Shown piece by piece: positions 24,273 through 32,770 of a stretch of 64,000 nucleotides of DNA. Where the stretch lies: NCBI GenBank assembly GCA_034002905.1, contig JAVEZQ010000005.1:62001-126000 (forward strand), in the 5' to 3' direction. The notes beneath the pieces were generated by a model, which saw only the letters and a program-made list of their open reading frames with translations, had not been told where the DNA came from and made no database searches. Made by a program: the position numbers and the translations under genes. The DNA is from UBA8914 sp034002905 (lineage in GTDB: Bacteria; Pseudomonadota; Alphaproteobacteria; UBA9219). Each line of letters opens with the position of its first letter. Position 1 is the stretch's first letter.

Positions 24273-25058
24273 TTACTTGCCGAGGAAGCCGCCGATAGCC
24301 TTGCCAATTTCGCTTTGTTCGACGGCACCTTTCAGGGACTCAATACCTTGCTTGCCCAGTTCTCCGGCCAGATTTCTCTGACCCACTTCGATTGATTTGG
24401 CAGATATTTTCTGAAGAAGAATTTGCGATAGCTCTGCTGACGTTATGCCGCCGCTGTCCTTGCCGATGTTATACATTTCAATCGTAGGCAGTTTGGCATC
24501 GACCAGATTTGTGCCTGCGAGCAGGGCGTGGCTCAACTTGACGCTGCCATTACTGACGGTCAGATGTTCGACAATAATTTTACGTTCTGCCGATTGGTTG
24601 CCGTTGGTTTTGGTTTCCGAGGTAGCTGTCTTACCTTCAGAAGAAATAGAGGAGGCAAAGATCCTGACGTTGTCTTGTATCTTCTGAAGATTGGAGTCGC
24701 CGCTCTTGATGACTTCATAGGTCAGTTCAGGTGCGTCAATTATAATGTTTTTGATCAGAATGGGGCCAGTTTCTGTCACTGATTTGGGATCGACTTCGAT
24801 TGCGACGACACCAAACTTCATGGCACTTTGATCGGAAAATCCGGTTGGGTTGCCAAGGTTGAAACCCTCAAGCGTGACTTTGCCAGAAGAAAGGTCTAGT
24901 TGAACATTCCGAATGGATACCGGCGCGCCAGCTGCCATCGTTCCGTATTTCTCGACACCTCTTTTGATGATGCCGTCCAAATTTGAGCCGACGAGGTAAA
25001 GGCCAAGCCCGACAATCAGGAGAAGGGATAGAACGCCTATCAGAAATTTCTTGATCAT
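24273..25058 (-). CDS. Membrane-anchored AsmA/DUF748-like protein
   Basis: 261 residues. Start at ATG 25058 with GGAGGT before it (a GTG 12 bases upstream is less likely). One N-terminal membrane helix (MIKKFLIGVLSLLLIVGLGLYLV) is followed by GSNLDGIIKRGVEKYG and beta-type repeats such as VSIRNVQLDLSSGKVTLEGF, GVVAIEVDPKS and IIIDAPELTYEV, as in the first part of AsmA-like proteins, which help move lipids or assemble the envelope. The C-terminal third is helical and amphipathic (ISAKSIEVGQRNLAGELG, LKGAVEQSEIGKAIGG). It is much shorter than classic AsmA. Confidence 0.7.
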   Translation of the reverse strand: MIKKFLIGVLSLLLIVGLGLYLVGSNLDGIIKRGVEKYGTMAAGAPVSIRNVQLDLSSGKVTLEGFNLGNPTGFSDQSAMKFGVVAIEVDPKSVTETGPILIKNIIIDAPELTYEVIKSGDSNLQKIQDNVRIFASSISSEGKTATSETKTNGNQSAERKIIVEHLTVSNGSVKLSHALLAGTNLVDAKLPTIEMYNIGKDSGGITSAELSQILLQKISAKSIEVGQRNLAGELGKQGIESLKGAVEQSEIGKAIGGFLGK

Positions 25059-25191
25059 GGTGACCTCCACAAAGGGGTTGTTCTGTTTTAATTCTAAGCA
25101 GAAACTAGGATAAAGAAAAGATCAGAAAAAAGATGGACGAGAAAAGAGTGTATTATTACAGCTGTAATGTTTTTCGAGAGCTCAGAAAAAC

Positions 25192-25246
25192 CTAACCCTT
25201 TGAAAGAAATGGTCGGAGAGAGAGGATTCGAACCTCCGGCCCCTGC
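25192..25246 (-). repeat. tRNA-Pro end of the 2.7-kb direct repeat
   Basis: This copy includes bases just downstream of the tRNA 3' end and the acceptor, T-arm and variable regions of the tRNA. The partner, degenerate copy is at 22508-22559. Because the partner lies on the 3' side of the tRNA in the same orientation, the layout is that of attL/attR around an integrated segment. Confidence 0.65.
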
Positions 25247-25286
25247 CTCCCGAAGGCAGTGCTCTACCAGGCTGAGCTACTCTCCG
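25210..25286 (-). tRNA. tRNA-Pro (anticodon CGG)
   Basis: 77 bases on the minus strand fold as a complete cloverleaf: acceptor CGGAGAG with CTCTCCG, D-arm GCTC/GAGC around AGCCTGGTA, anticodon stem CTGCC/GGCAG with loop TTCGGGA, T-loop TTCGAAT, discriminator A and encoded CCA. The anticodon is CGG, reading CCG proline codons. The CAGCCTGGTAG of the D-loop is typical of bacterial tRNA-Pro. Confidence 0.97.
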
Positions 25287-25391
25287 ACTCCGTCCTGAGG
25301 CGGCCTTTATAACGCAGAATTCCGGCGCTTCGCAACGGGAATAATGTGTTGATTTCGCGTTTATTTGCGGCCTGAGCCCCCAAATCAAGGG

Positions 25392-26414
25392 TTAATAGGC
25401 CCGATCAATCGTAAAATCGATCGTATCAATGAGGGCAGTTTTGATGGGGCCCTCGGGGAAAAGGCCAAGAGCGTCGCGTGCAATAGCCCCATAGTGGCGG
25501 GCCCGTGCGATACAATCACGCAGGCTGCCGTGGCGGTTCAAGATATCGAGCGCATGAGCAAAGTCGCCGTCTCTTTGTTTCTGTTCGCCAAGTGTGCGCT
25601 GCCAGAAGGCGCGTTCGGCTTCATTGCCGCGACGGATGGCAAGGATGACAGGCAAGGTGATTTTTCCTTCGCGGAAATCGTCTCCGACAGTCTTGCCAAG
25701 TCTTGCTTGCTGGGCCGAGTAATCTAGCACATCATCAACAATCTGGAAGGCGATGCCCAGATTAAGGCCATAGGTGCGAAGCGCCTCTTCCTCACCACTA
25801 GGGCGTGCAGCGATCACCGCGCCAATGCGGCATGAAGCGGCGAAAAGCTCGGCAGTCTTGGCTTTGATAATATCCAGATAGGTCTGCTCGCTGATCGTGC
25901 TGTCATTCTGTGCGGTAAGCTGAAGGACTTCACCTTCGGAAATGACGGCTGAGGCGTTGGAGAGAATGCGCAGAACATCAATCGATCCATCCTCAACCAT
26001 TAATTGAAAAGATCGTGAAAAGAGAAAATCGCCAACAAGAATACTGGGTTCGTTGCCGAACATGGCGTTGGCCGAGGGCGAACCGCGACGCAAGTCGCTC
26101 GCATCTACCACATCGTCATGCAGAAGCGTCGCCGTATGGATAAACTCGACAGCGGCGGCCAATTTATGGTGGCGATCTCCCTGATAGCCGCACAAACGTG
26201 TGCACGTGACAGCGAGGAGGGGGCGCAGCCTCTTGCCCCCCGATGCGATGATATGATGCGCTAGATGGGGGATTAGTGGGACGTTGCTTTGCATCCTTTG
26301 CAGAATAATGTGGTTAACGGCAGCCATATCTTTGGCGGCAAGATCCTGTAATACATCAAGCGCATTGGCGGGTGGCTCGGCTTGCTCGGATCGAAGGGGG
26401 ATAATATGGACCAT
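25392..26414 (-). CDS. ispB: Polyprenyl (octaprenyl-type) diphosphate synthase
   Basis: Adds isopentenyl units to build the long trans-prenyl side chain of ubiquinone. 340 residues with the family's motifs: GGKRLRPLLAV, first aspartate-rich motif LLHDDVVDASDLRRG, GDFLFSRSFQLMV, and second motif FQIVDDVLDYSA, with KTVGDDFREGKITLPVI. The residues before the first Asp motif (FIHTATLLHDD) are small, consistent with a long product. Its start (ATG 26414, no clear Shine-Dalgarno) overlaps by nine bases the divergent methyltransferase start, an unusual head-to-head overlap; either start might be further inside. Confidence 0.94.
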   Translation of the reverse strand: MVHIIPLRSEQAEPPANALDVLQDLAAKDMAAVNHIILQRMQSNVPLIPHLAHHIIASGGKRLRPLLAVTCTRLCGYQGDRHHKLAAAVEFIHTATLLHDDVVDASDLRRGSPSANAMFGNEPSILVGDFLFSRSFQLMVEDGSIDVLRILSNASAVISEGEVLQLTAQNDSTISEQTYLDIIKAKTAELFAASCRIGAVIAARPSGEEEALRTYGLNLGIAFQIVDDVLDYSAQQARLGKTVGDDFREGKITLPVILAIRRGNEAERAFWQRTLGEQKQRDGDFAHALDILNRHGSLRDCIARARHYGAIARDALGLFPEGPIKTALIDTIDFTIDRAY

Positions 26415-27263
26415 AAAAAACGGACTGGATTGAGGTTACAACTGGCTTGTGGCAGTAGTATAGCCATGAATACGACGCATGACAAACTTTTGAATGGGCG
26501 CCTGAGCCTTGAACAACCGGCGAGGGGAGAGGGGTATCGCGTTGCTGTGGATAGCCTTTTGGCGGCGGCGGCGGTGCCATTGTGTGCGAATGACCGTGCG
26601 GCGCTTCTGGATATGGGGTGCGGTGTTGGCGCGATCATGCTGGCTGTTGGCGTTCGCTGTCCCAATGTGTATCTTACAGGGGTTGAAATTCACCCTCCGA
26701 TCGTCGAGTTGTGTCGTCGCAATATTCTGCACAATACCTATGAAGAACGGGCTTCGGTCGAGGAGGGGGATATCACAGCCCTGCCCCTCGGCTTGAAGGG
26801 GTGCTTTGACCATATTGTCTCGAACCCGCCTTTTCATGATCCCAAGGGGCATACGGCCTCGCCCGAGGCTTACCGCAAGCTGGCGCTCATGGAAAGTGAG
26901 GACGCAGAGGCTTTGCAGAAATGGGTTGGGAGTGGACGTGCGGCTCTGAAGGAAGGTGGAAGTCTCACGATAATCTTCCGTACTGACAGAGAAAGCGAAC
27001 TTGTCGCAGCGGTGGAGCAAGCGGGGTTTGAGCAGCTTGCTATTCGTGAAATTCTGTCGAAAGAGGATACCACGTCCAAACGGATTATTCTTCACGCCAT
27101 CAAACCGGCTGAAGAACAGATGTGTGGGATAAATCATTCTTATCGCGCACATCCACAAAGGAAAAATCCCTTTATCTTATACGGCGTCGATGGTCGTTAT
27201 AGCAAGATGGCTGAAGCCGTCCTTCGTGGTGCGCAGAGCATGGCCGATGCGATGGGGGAGTAA
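26406..27263 (+). CDS. TrmN6-type methyltransferase (tRNA1(Val) A37 N6-methylation family)
   Basis: Class I SAM-dependent methyltransferase. After a short N-terminus come LLNGRLSLEQPARGEGYRVA-type residues typical of alphaproteobacterial TrmN6 relatives, then motif I LLDMGCGVGAIMLAVG, the acidic post-I loop TGVEIHPP, and the catalytic HIVSNPPFHDPKG (NPPF, used by N6-adenine methyltransferases). ATG 26406 has a strong GGGGG five bases before it and is chosen; ATG 26466 would avoid the overlap with ispB but has no ribosome site. The tRNA target is inferred from the family. Confidence 0.85.
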   Translation: MDHKKRTGLRLQLACGSSIAMNTTHDKLLNGRLSLEQPARGEGYRVAVDSLLAAAAVPLCANDRAALLDMGCGVGAIMLAVGVRCPNVYLTGVEIHPPIVELCRRNILHNTYEERASVEEGDITALPLGLKGCFDHIVSNPPFHDPKGHTASPEAYRKLALMESEDAEALQKWVGSGRAALKEGGSLTIIFRTDRESELVAAVEQAGFEQLAIREILSKEDTTSKRIILHAIKPAEEQMCGINHSYRAHPQRKNPFILYGVDGRYSKMAEAVLRGAQSMADAMGE

Positions 27264-27297
27264 TGCTGCCTCAAACAGTGCCGAGGGACTAGGCTGG

Positions 27298-28116
27298 CTA
27301 TTCGTCTTGTTTTGCCTTTTGCCAGAGAGATTCCATCTCACTGAGAGAACTTTCCTCGATACGCCGTCCCTGCGAGTCGAGCTGGTCTTCAATATAGCGA
27401 AAGCGGCGTTCGACCTTGCGGTTGGTGTGTCGCAGCGCTTCCTCCGGATCGATACGCAAATGGCGTGAGAGGTTGATAATCGCAAACAGAACATCGCCCA
27501 GCTCGCTCGCGATCCGGTCTTTATTCTCTGCGCCTTTGTTAATTTCACAACCAAGCTCATCGAGCTCTTCATGAATTTTTGCAATGACATTGGCGTCTAT
27601 TTCGTTGCCATTACGCGGCCAATCAAATCCGCCTTGCGCCATACGCTTTTGCAGCTTCACAGCGCGTAGCATCGCGGGAAGGGCTGTGCTGATATCATCC
27701 AGAAGGCTATGCTTCTCCTGAGCCTCCAGCGCGGCTTGCTGGCGTTTTTCGAGCTTATCTTTCTCCCAGTTCTGGAGCACTTTTTCTGCGTTATCGACAC
27801 CCGTTCGATTGCCAAAAACGTGCGGATGGCGTTCGATCATCTTTTCGGCTTCGCCGCGCGCGACATCATCGAATGTAAAGTGTTGATTTTCTTTGGCTAT
27901 TTGGCTCAGGAAGACGATCTGGAGGAGGAGGTCGCCCAGTTCTTCGCAGAGGTGTGTGGTGTCATTTTGTTCAATGGTTTCAATAACTTCATAGGATTCT
28001 TCAAGAACATATTTGGCAAGGCTTGCATAGGTTTGTTTGATATCCCAGGGACAGCCGGAATTTGGGTCGCGCAAACGCTGCATAACATCAAGAAGTTGGT
28101 CCATAGCATCGGACAT
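27298..28116 (-). CDS. mazG: Nucleoside triphosphate pyrophosphohydrolase MazG
   Basis: House-cleaning enzyme that hydrolyses nucleoside triphosphates to monophosphates. 272 residues from ATG 28116 (MSDAMDQLLDVMQRLRD); an in-frame TTG at 28188 would add 24 unlikely residues. Two MazG domains: the first has NSGCPWDIKQTYASLAKYV and EESYEVIETIEQ with EELGDLLLQIVFL, the second EELDELGCEINKG and ELGDVLFAIINLSRHL. The acidic EExxE...ExxD residues bind Mg2+. Convergent with the methyltransferase; about 35 bases separate the stops. Confidence 0.95.
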   Translation of the reverse strand: MSDAMDQLLDVMQRLRDPNSGCPWDIKQTYASLAKYVLEESYEVIETIEQNDTTHLCEELGDLLLQIVFLSQIAKENQHFTFDDVARGEAEKMIERHPHVFGNRTGVDNAEKVLQNWEKDKLEKRQQAALEAQEKHSLLDDISTALPAMLRAVKLQKRMAQGGFDWPRNGNEIDANVIAKIHEELDELGCEINKGAENKDRIASELGDVLFAIINLSRHLRIDPEEALRHTNRKVERRFRYIEDQLDSQGRRIEESSLSEMESLWQKAKQDE

Positions 28117-28432
28117 GAGCGGAAACTTTCGTTGCTTGTGGTCAGGCGTAATGGTGTCAGTTCTAGGCGCATCAAAAGGCGCGTTCAAGGATGCATTTAT
28201 CTTTAAATTTTGTGCGCAAAACGCGACATTGAAGGCCGTTTAACGGTGCAATTTTGAGCATTTTTTGCCGTGTTTTTCAGCATTTTTGAGGGCCCCTTAC
28301 ACCCCTCCGTCTGTCGCATAAGATATATTATGTTAAATCGTGCTATAGGCAAAGCTGGGAAAAAGAGGGTCGGCAGTCATGTGCAATAGAGAGAAGTATG
28401 GCAACGGCATCAGCAAGGTTGCGCAGATGTGC
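28117..28432. other. Intergenic region between mazG and the MBL hydrolase
   Basis: About 316 bases. It contains the mazG promoter side and the end of the tatD/MBL operon. Short hexamer-like repeats (AGCATTTTTTG, CAGCATTTTTGAG around 28257-28289) and a T-rich part are visible, but I see no clear hairpin with a U-tract, no tRNA and no convincing ORF. Confidence 0.5.
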
Positions 28433-29194
28433 TTAAAGCTCGATCACCAAACCATCATAGGCAGGTTCGACATGATGTGGGAGTTTCGCCCGCAATGAGC
28501 AGTAATCCATCGTTTGGTTCATATGAGTCAGGTAAGCCTTCGCAGGCTTCACACGCTCGATCCATTCGAGAGTCCTCTCCAGATGAGCGTGAGAATGGTG
28601 TGGCTCTTCGCGGACAGCATCGACAACCCAAACCTTCACACCGCGAAGTGCTTCAAAGGCTGCTTCGTTAATCTCGCTCACATCTGTCGAGTAGGCAAAG
28701 TCGTTAAAGCGATAGCCAAGGCAAATATCGCGCCCATGTTTGAGCGGATACGTTGTCACATGGATATCGCCAAAATCCATTGGCCCTTGAATGATATAAA
28801 CCTCAACAGCTGGCCGATAAAACTTGTCCGGCGTTCCTGACTGGAAAATATATTCGAAACGATGCGTCAGCTCTTTGATCGTTACTTCATTGCCATAAAC
28901 CGGCATCGGCTTGCGTGTCATCCAGTTCACGGTACGGATATTATCAATGCCGTGACAATGATCGGCATGCGCATGGGTATAAAAGATTGCCGTCAAATCC
29001 TTAATGTCGGCTCTTAATAATTGTTCGCGCATGTCAGGCGATGTATCGACCAGCAAAACTTGATCTTTGTCTTCAACAAGAATGGACGAACGCAAACGCA
29101 CATTGCGTGGCTCGTTTGGATCACAGTTTCCCCACTCATTCCCGATCATAGGAACGCCAGCTGAGCCCCCGCATCCCAAGATTGTGACCTTCAT
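28433..29194 (-). CDS. MBL-fold metallohydrolase, PhnP-like
   Basis: 253 residues, beginning MKVTILGCGGSAGVPMIG. Metal ligands of the beta-lactamase fold are seen: FYTHAHADHCHGIDNIR (HxHxDH), later PLKHGRD, DFAYSTDVSEIN and the final THMNQTMDY. The GSAGVP and HADHxHGIDDIR types are characteristic of the PhnP/RNase-Z-like subgroup that cuts cyclic phosphodiesters (for example ribosyl-1,2-cyclic phosphate). In alphaproteobacteria this gene follows tatD, as here, with an ATGA overlap. The real substrate is not known. Confidence 0.9.
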   Translation of the reverse strand: MKVTILGCGGSAGVPMIGNEWGNCDPNEPRNVRLRSSILVEDKDQVLLVDTSPDMREQLLRADIKDLTAIFYTHAHADHCHGIDNIRTVNWMTRKPMPVYGNEVTIKELTHRFEYIFQSGTPDKFYRPAVEVYIIQGPMDFGDIHVTTYPLKHGRDICLGYRFNDFAYSTDVSEINEAAFEALRGVKVWVVDAVREEPHHSHAHLERTLEWIERVKPAKAYLTHMNQTMDYCSLRAKLPHHVEPAYDGLVIEL

Positions 29195-29991
29195 GGGGCG
29201 CCTCCTCCCCTCCCAACTTTTGGAAAGAGTTTCAGGAAGTTGGCCGTCGTCGCGGCCTCAATTTCGCCAAGAGAAACGCCCTTTATTTCTGCCAATTTCT
29301 TTGCAGTTTCAATAACATAGGCTGGTTCACACGCCTTCCCGCGATAGGGAATAGGGGCCAAAAAGGGCGCGTCCGTCTCGATCAGAAGGCGATCAACGGG
29401 TATATCCCGCGCAATTTCGCGGATGTTTTGGGATTTGTTGAAGGTAATCATGCCGGAAAAGGAGATATAAAAGCCAATCTCCAACCCGTAATCAGCCATG
29501 CGCCGTTCCGAACTAAAGCAATGCAAAACGCCCGTCAGCTCGTCTTCATGTCCAGCGCGTTCTTCACGCAAGATTTGGATCGTATCATCCTCGGCATCGC
29601 GTGTGTGAATGATCAGTGGCATGCGTGACGCGATACAAGCACGAATATGCGTGCGAAAGTTTCGCTGCTGCGCTTCGCGTGGGCTGTGATCATAAAAATA
29701 ATCAAGGCCCGTCTCGCCAATACCGATTGCTTTGGGGTGCTGTGTCAGCGCCACAAGTTGATCAACCGTGACTTCTTCGCCCGGCTTTTCGGCTTCATGC
29801 GGGTGAACAGCCAGCGAGAAATAGACATCCGGCTGTGCCTCGGCAATCGCCCTCACCTTTGGAAAATCCGGCTGCGAGATCCCTATCGTATGAAAAATCC
29901 CCACACCGGCCGCGCGAGCGCGCGACAACATCCCGTCAAGATCGTCTTTCATATCTTCGAAATCAAGGTGACAATGGCTATCGACAAACAT
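29191..29991 (-). CDS. tatD: TatD-family metal-dependent DNase
   Basis: 266-residue TIM-barrel hydrolase. Metal ligands: DSHCHLDFEDM (HxH) at the start, GIGETGLDYFYDHS (Glu), PLIIHTRDAEDD (His), VLHCFSS and LLIETDAPFLAPIPYRG (Asp). Related enzymes are 3'-5' exonucleases acting on damaged DNA or D-aminoacyl-tRNA. It lies after metG in the order usual for alphaproteobacteria and overlaps the MBL hydrolase start by four bases. GAAACC-type sequences precede it but no clear terminator separates it from metG. Confidence 0.94.
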   Translation of the reverse strand: MFVDSHCHLDFEDMKDDLDGMLSRARAAGVGIFHTIGISQPDFPKVRAIAEAQPDVYFSLAVHPHEAEKPGEEVTVDQLVALTQHPKAIGIGETGLDYFYDHSPREAQQRNFRTHIRACIASRMPLIIHTRDAEDDTIQILREERAGHEDELTGVLHCFSSERRMADYGLEIGFYISFSGMITFNKSQNIREIARDIPVDRLLIETDAPFLAPIPYRGKACEPAYVIETAKKLAEIKGVSLGEIEAATTANFLKLFPKVGRGGGAP

Positions 29992-30040
29992 ATGACTAAT
30001 CTCTCACAGAAACCCTAATATCCTGTTACGCAGTAAGATA

Positions 30041-30107
30041 GAATGGATTCCGGCTTTCCCGCTACGCTCCTGTCGGAGCTTCGCCGGACGTGGACGCCGG
30101 AATGACA
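30041..30107. repeat. Intergenic palindromic repeat element
   Basis: Between metG and tatD. The outer arms ATTCCGGC (30047-30054) and GCCGGAAT (30096-30103) are exact inverted repeats, and an inner hairpin GCTCC-TGTC-GGAGC (30066-30079) sits between them. This kind of ATTCCGGC...GCCGGAAT element is dispersed in many alphaproteobacterial genomes. I find no second copy in this window. As RNA it would fold strongly and could attenuate transcription from metG into tatD. Confidence 0.6.
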
Positions 30108-30115
30108 CGAGGTCC

Positions 30116-31663
30116 CTATTCCTTCGCTTCTTCCACATAGCGCGGGAAAACACCCTGTGGCGTTGGCAAAGGCGTCCCAGCTTTCAACGCGTGGGCCTCA
30201 TCAAGGCAAGCAAAGCTGCGTTCACTCTCCGGCACAGCCAATAGATCGAGCATTTTGGCCATCGATTCCGGCATAAAGGGCTGCACGAGGATCGCAACAT
30301 AACGAACCGTTTCCGCGAGTACATAAAGCACCGTCGCCATACGTGCGGGGTCTGTTTTCTTGAGCGCCCATGGTGCCTGCTCATCTACATAGCGATTGCC
30401 ATCACCAATGACATCCCATGCGGCATCGAGTGCTTTATGGAAAGCCTGAACGTCAAGCGTTTCGCGCATCTGATTCAACAGGTTTTGCGCTTTACCCAGC
30501 AAGGCCCGATCTGCCTCAGTGAAAGCACCGGGTGTCGGCACCTTCGCCTCGCAGTTCTTTGCAATCATCGAAAGAGAACGCTGCGCCAAATTGCCAAAAT
30601 CATTAGCAAGGTTGCTGTTGATCCGCGCGACCATAGCTTCATGGGAAAAATCACTATCATTGCCAAAGGGCACTTCGCGCATCATGAAGTAACGTGTTTG
30701 ATCCAAACCATACTGTTCAATCAGCTTGTTGGGATCAATCACATTGCCAAGCGATTTGGAAATCTTCTGCCCCGCGTTTGTCCACCAGCCATGGGCGAAC
30801 ACACGCTTTGGCACAGGAAGACCCGCCGCCATCAGAAAGGCTGGCCAATAAACGGCATGAAAGCGCAAGATATCCTTACCCACCATATGTAGATCTGCAG
30901 GCCAGAAGGCCTTGTATTTATCGGCGTTCGTATCGGGATAGCCAAGCGCGGTGATATAGTTGGTCAGCGCATCCATCCAGACATACATGACATGGTCAGG
31001 ATCATTGGGAACCGGCACGCCCCATTTCATCGCTGTGCGTGAAACTGACAGATCATGCATGCCTTGCTTCACAAAGGAGATGACTTCGTTGCGACGATAG
31101 TGCGGCAGGATAAAATCCGGATTTTCGTCATAGAACTTAAGGAGACGGTCGCCCCACTGTGACAGGCGGAAGAAATAGCTGGGTTCCTCCATCCATTCGC
31201 ATTCAGCCCCCGAAGGCGCGATCTTGGTATTATTCGGCCCGTCCGTCAGCTCGCTCTCGGCATAAAATGCTTCATCGCGCATCGCGTACCAGCCCTCGTA
31301 TTTGCCGAGGTAAATGTCGCCCTTCTCGATCAAAGTTGACCAAAGAGCCTGCGCCGCTTTGTAATGACGCTCTTCCGTCGTGCGGATGAAATCGTCGTGG
31401 CTGAAGTTCATCACCTTCGCAATGTCACGGAAATTTTGCGAAACCTTGTCAGTAAAGGCCTTGGGGTGCATACCCGCTTTTTCCGCCGACTTGGCAACCT
31501 TCTGTCCATGTTCATCGGTTCCGGTCAGGAACATAACATTATAGCCGTCGAGCCGTTTAAAACGCGCCAAGACGTCACAAGCACAGCTGCAATAGACATG
31601 GCCAATATGCGGAACGTCGTTTACATAATAAATGGGCGTAGTAATATAGTAGTTTTGGGTCAT
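30116..31663 (-). CDS. metG: Methionyl-tRNA synthetase
   Basis: Charges tRNA-Met. 515 residues from ATG 31663 (MTQNYYITTPIYYVND), which has AAGGAA before it; the longer frame to 31705 has no support. Class I signatures: PHIGHVY (HIGH) and KISKSLGN (KMSKS equivalent). The connective region reads GKYEGWYAMRDEAFYAESEL, in which the zinc-binding cysteines of long MetRS are missing, so it is the zinc-free type; there is no C-terminal tRNA-binding (Arc1p-like) extension. It is preceded by holB with a gap of about 70 bases. Confidence 0.96.
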   Translation of the reverse strand: MTQNYYITTPIYYVNDVPHIGHVYCSCACDVLARFKRLDGYNVMFLTGTDEHGQKVAKSAEKAGMHPKAFTDKVSQNFRDIAKVMNFSHDDFIRTTEERHYKAAQALWSTLIEKGDIYLGKYEGWYAMRDEAFYAESELTDGPNNTKIAPSGAECEWMEEPSYFFRLSQWGDRLLKFYDENPDFILPHYRRNEVISFVKQGMHDLSVSRTAMKWGVPVPNDPDHVMYVWMDALTNYITALGYPDTNADKYKAFWPADLHMVGKDILRFHAVYWPAFLMAAGLPVPKRVFAHGWWTNAGQKISKSLGNVIDPNKLIEQYGLDQTRYFMMREVPFGNDSDFSHEAMVARINSNLANDFGNLAQRSLSMIAKNCEAKVPTPGAFTEADRALLGKAQNLLNQMRETLDVQAFHKALDAAWDVIGDGNRYVDEQAPWALKKTDPARMATVLYVLAETVRYVAILVQPFMPESMAKMLDLLAVPESERSFACLDEAHALKAGTPLPTPQGVFPRYVEEAKE

Positions 31664-31734
31664 GACATGATTTCCTTGGTTTAATGTGCATTTTAGGAGC
31701 GCCATACGCCTCCCGTCCAGTCCTTTTCAATTGC

Positions 31735-32766
31735 TTACATGCACATTCGGCTCATGTCGGACACCGCATTGATAAAGGTTAGTTTCTTGTCGAGGTTGGA
31801 GGCTTCCGCCGAGGCCAATCGCTCGCGCGCAGTATCCCACAGCGCTAAGGCCTGTTCAAGCCCTCCCTTGTTAACCAACACCTTTGCAAGAGGATGCCTC
31901 CCCCCCTGCCCGCGCGCCAGACTTGAGATCGTGCGCTGGATGGTCTCGACGATCAGCTCGGAAAGGATAGAATAACGATCAATTTCCGCTTTTTTCGCTA
32001 TTTTATCACCCAATTCATGGAGGCGGATCACATCGATCTGAGGCAAGGCGCATAACATAGCTATAGCTTCGTCATAAAGCGGGACGATCTCGCTTTCGAT
32101 AATTCGTAGTGCTTTCCCGACACTTCCGCCTGCCAGCTCCGCGAGACGGGTTTTGTCGATACCGTCGGGTATTTCGATCATCTGGCGGCTGAGTATGGTC
32201 ATAATTTCGCTTTGCGTCAGGGAATTAAGCGCGAGAACGCGACAGCGTGATTTGATCGTCGGCAACATCATGCCGGTCGTCGTTGTCGTGAGAAAGATAA
32301 AGGCATTCGATGGCGGTTCTTCGATCATTTTCAGGATCGCATTTTGCGCATTGCGCCCCAAAGTATGCGCTTCGTCAATTAGTGCGACGCGATACTTGCC
32401 GTTGGCCGGCGTTAGCGAAAGAAACGGCGCGAGTTTGCGCGCTTCTTCGACAGGGATACTCGCCTTCATGGCACCCGTCTTTTCATCAACCGGACGACGG
32501 ATAACCAGAAGATCGGGATGTGACTCAGCCAAGATCAGGCGCGCCGTCGGATGCTCGGTATTAAATTGCATGGGGTTGTTCTCCCCACCCGACAGGATGT
32601 AATGCGCAGCCATATAGGCAAAGGTCGCCTTACCAATCCCCTCTTCCCCAACTATCAGCCATGCATGATGCATCTTGCCGGAGGAAAAGGCTTTCACAAC
32701 CTCATCGAATGCCTGCCGATGACCGACAAGCTGTGTGCACTGATGAGGGGAAAGCGTTTCGGGCAT
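31735..32766 (-). CDS. holB: DNA polymerase III delta' subunit
   Basis: Clamp-loader subunit, 343 residues. The AAA+ N-terminal module shows GHRQAFDEVVKAFSSGKMHHA, LIVGEEGIGKATFAY (Walker-like), the Walker-B region VALIDEAHTLGRNAQNAILK and the sensor FIFLTTTTTGMMLPTIKSRC (SRC motif). The C-terminal part is helical and divergent, as usual. In alphaproteobacteria it normally follows tmk directly; here a solute-binding-protein gene is between the two. The stop-to-start distance to the upstream gene is four bases. Confidence 0.93.
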   Translation of the reverse strand: MPETLSPHQCTQLVGHRQAFDEVVKAFSSGKMHHAWLIVGEEGIGKATFAYMAAHYILSGGENNPMQFNTEHPTARLILAESHPDLLVIRRPVDEKTGAMKASIPVEEARKLAPFLSLTPANGKYRVALIDEAHTLGRNAQNAILKMIEEPPSNAFIFLTTTTTGMMLPTIKSRCRVLALNSLTQSEIMTILSRQMIEIPDGIDKTRLAELAGGSVGKALRIIESEIVPLYDEAIAMLCALPQIDVIRLHELGDKIAKKAEIDRYSILSELIVETIQRTISSLARGQGGRHPLAKVLVNKGGLEQALALWDTARERLASAEASNLDKKLTFINAVSDMSRMCM

Positions 32767-32770
32767 GTTC

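Noticed and set aside
24189..24395. Plus-strand ORF across the nine-C run into the AsmA-like gene
   Set aside because: It is mostly antisense to the membrane protein gene; the frame is created by the C-run.
28379..28497. Small ORF beginning MCNREKYGNGISK before the MBL gene
   Set aside because: It overlaps the 3' end of the MBL gene on the other strand and has no convincing ribosome site.
30041..30107. CRISPR or array-type repeat
   Set aside because: There is one palindromic unit and no series of spaced direct repeats here or elsewhere in the window.
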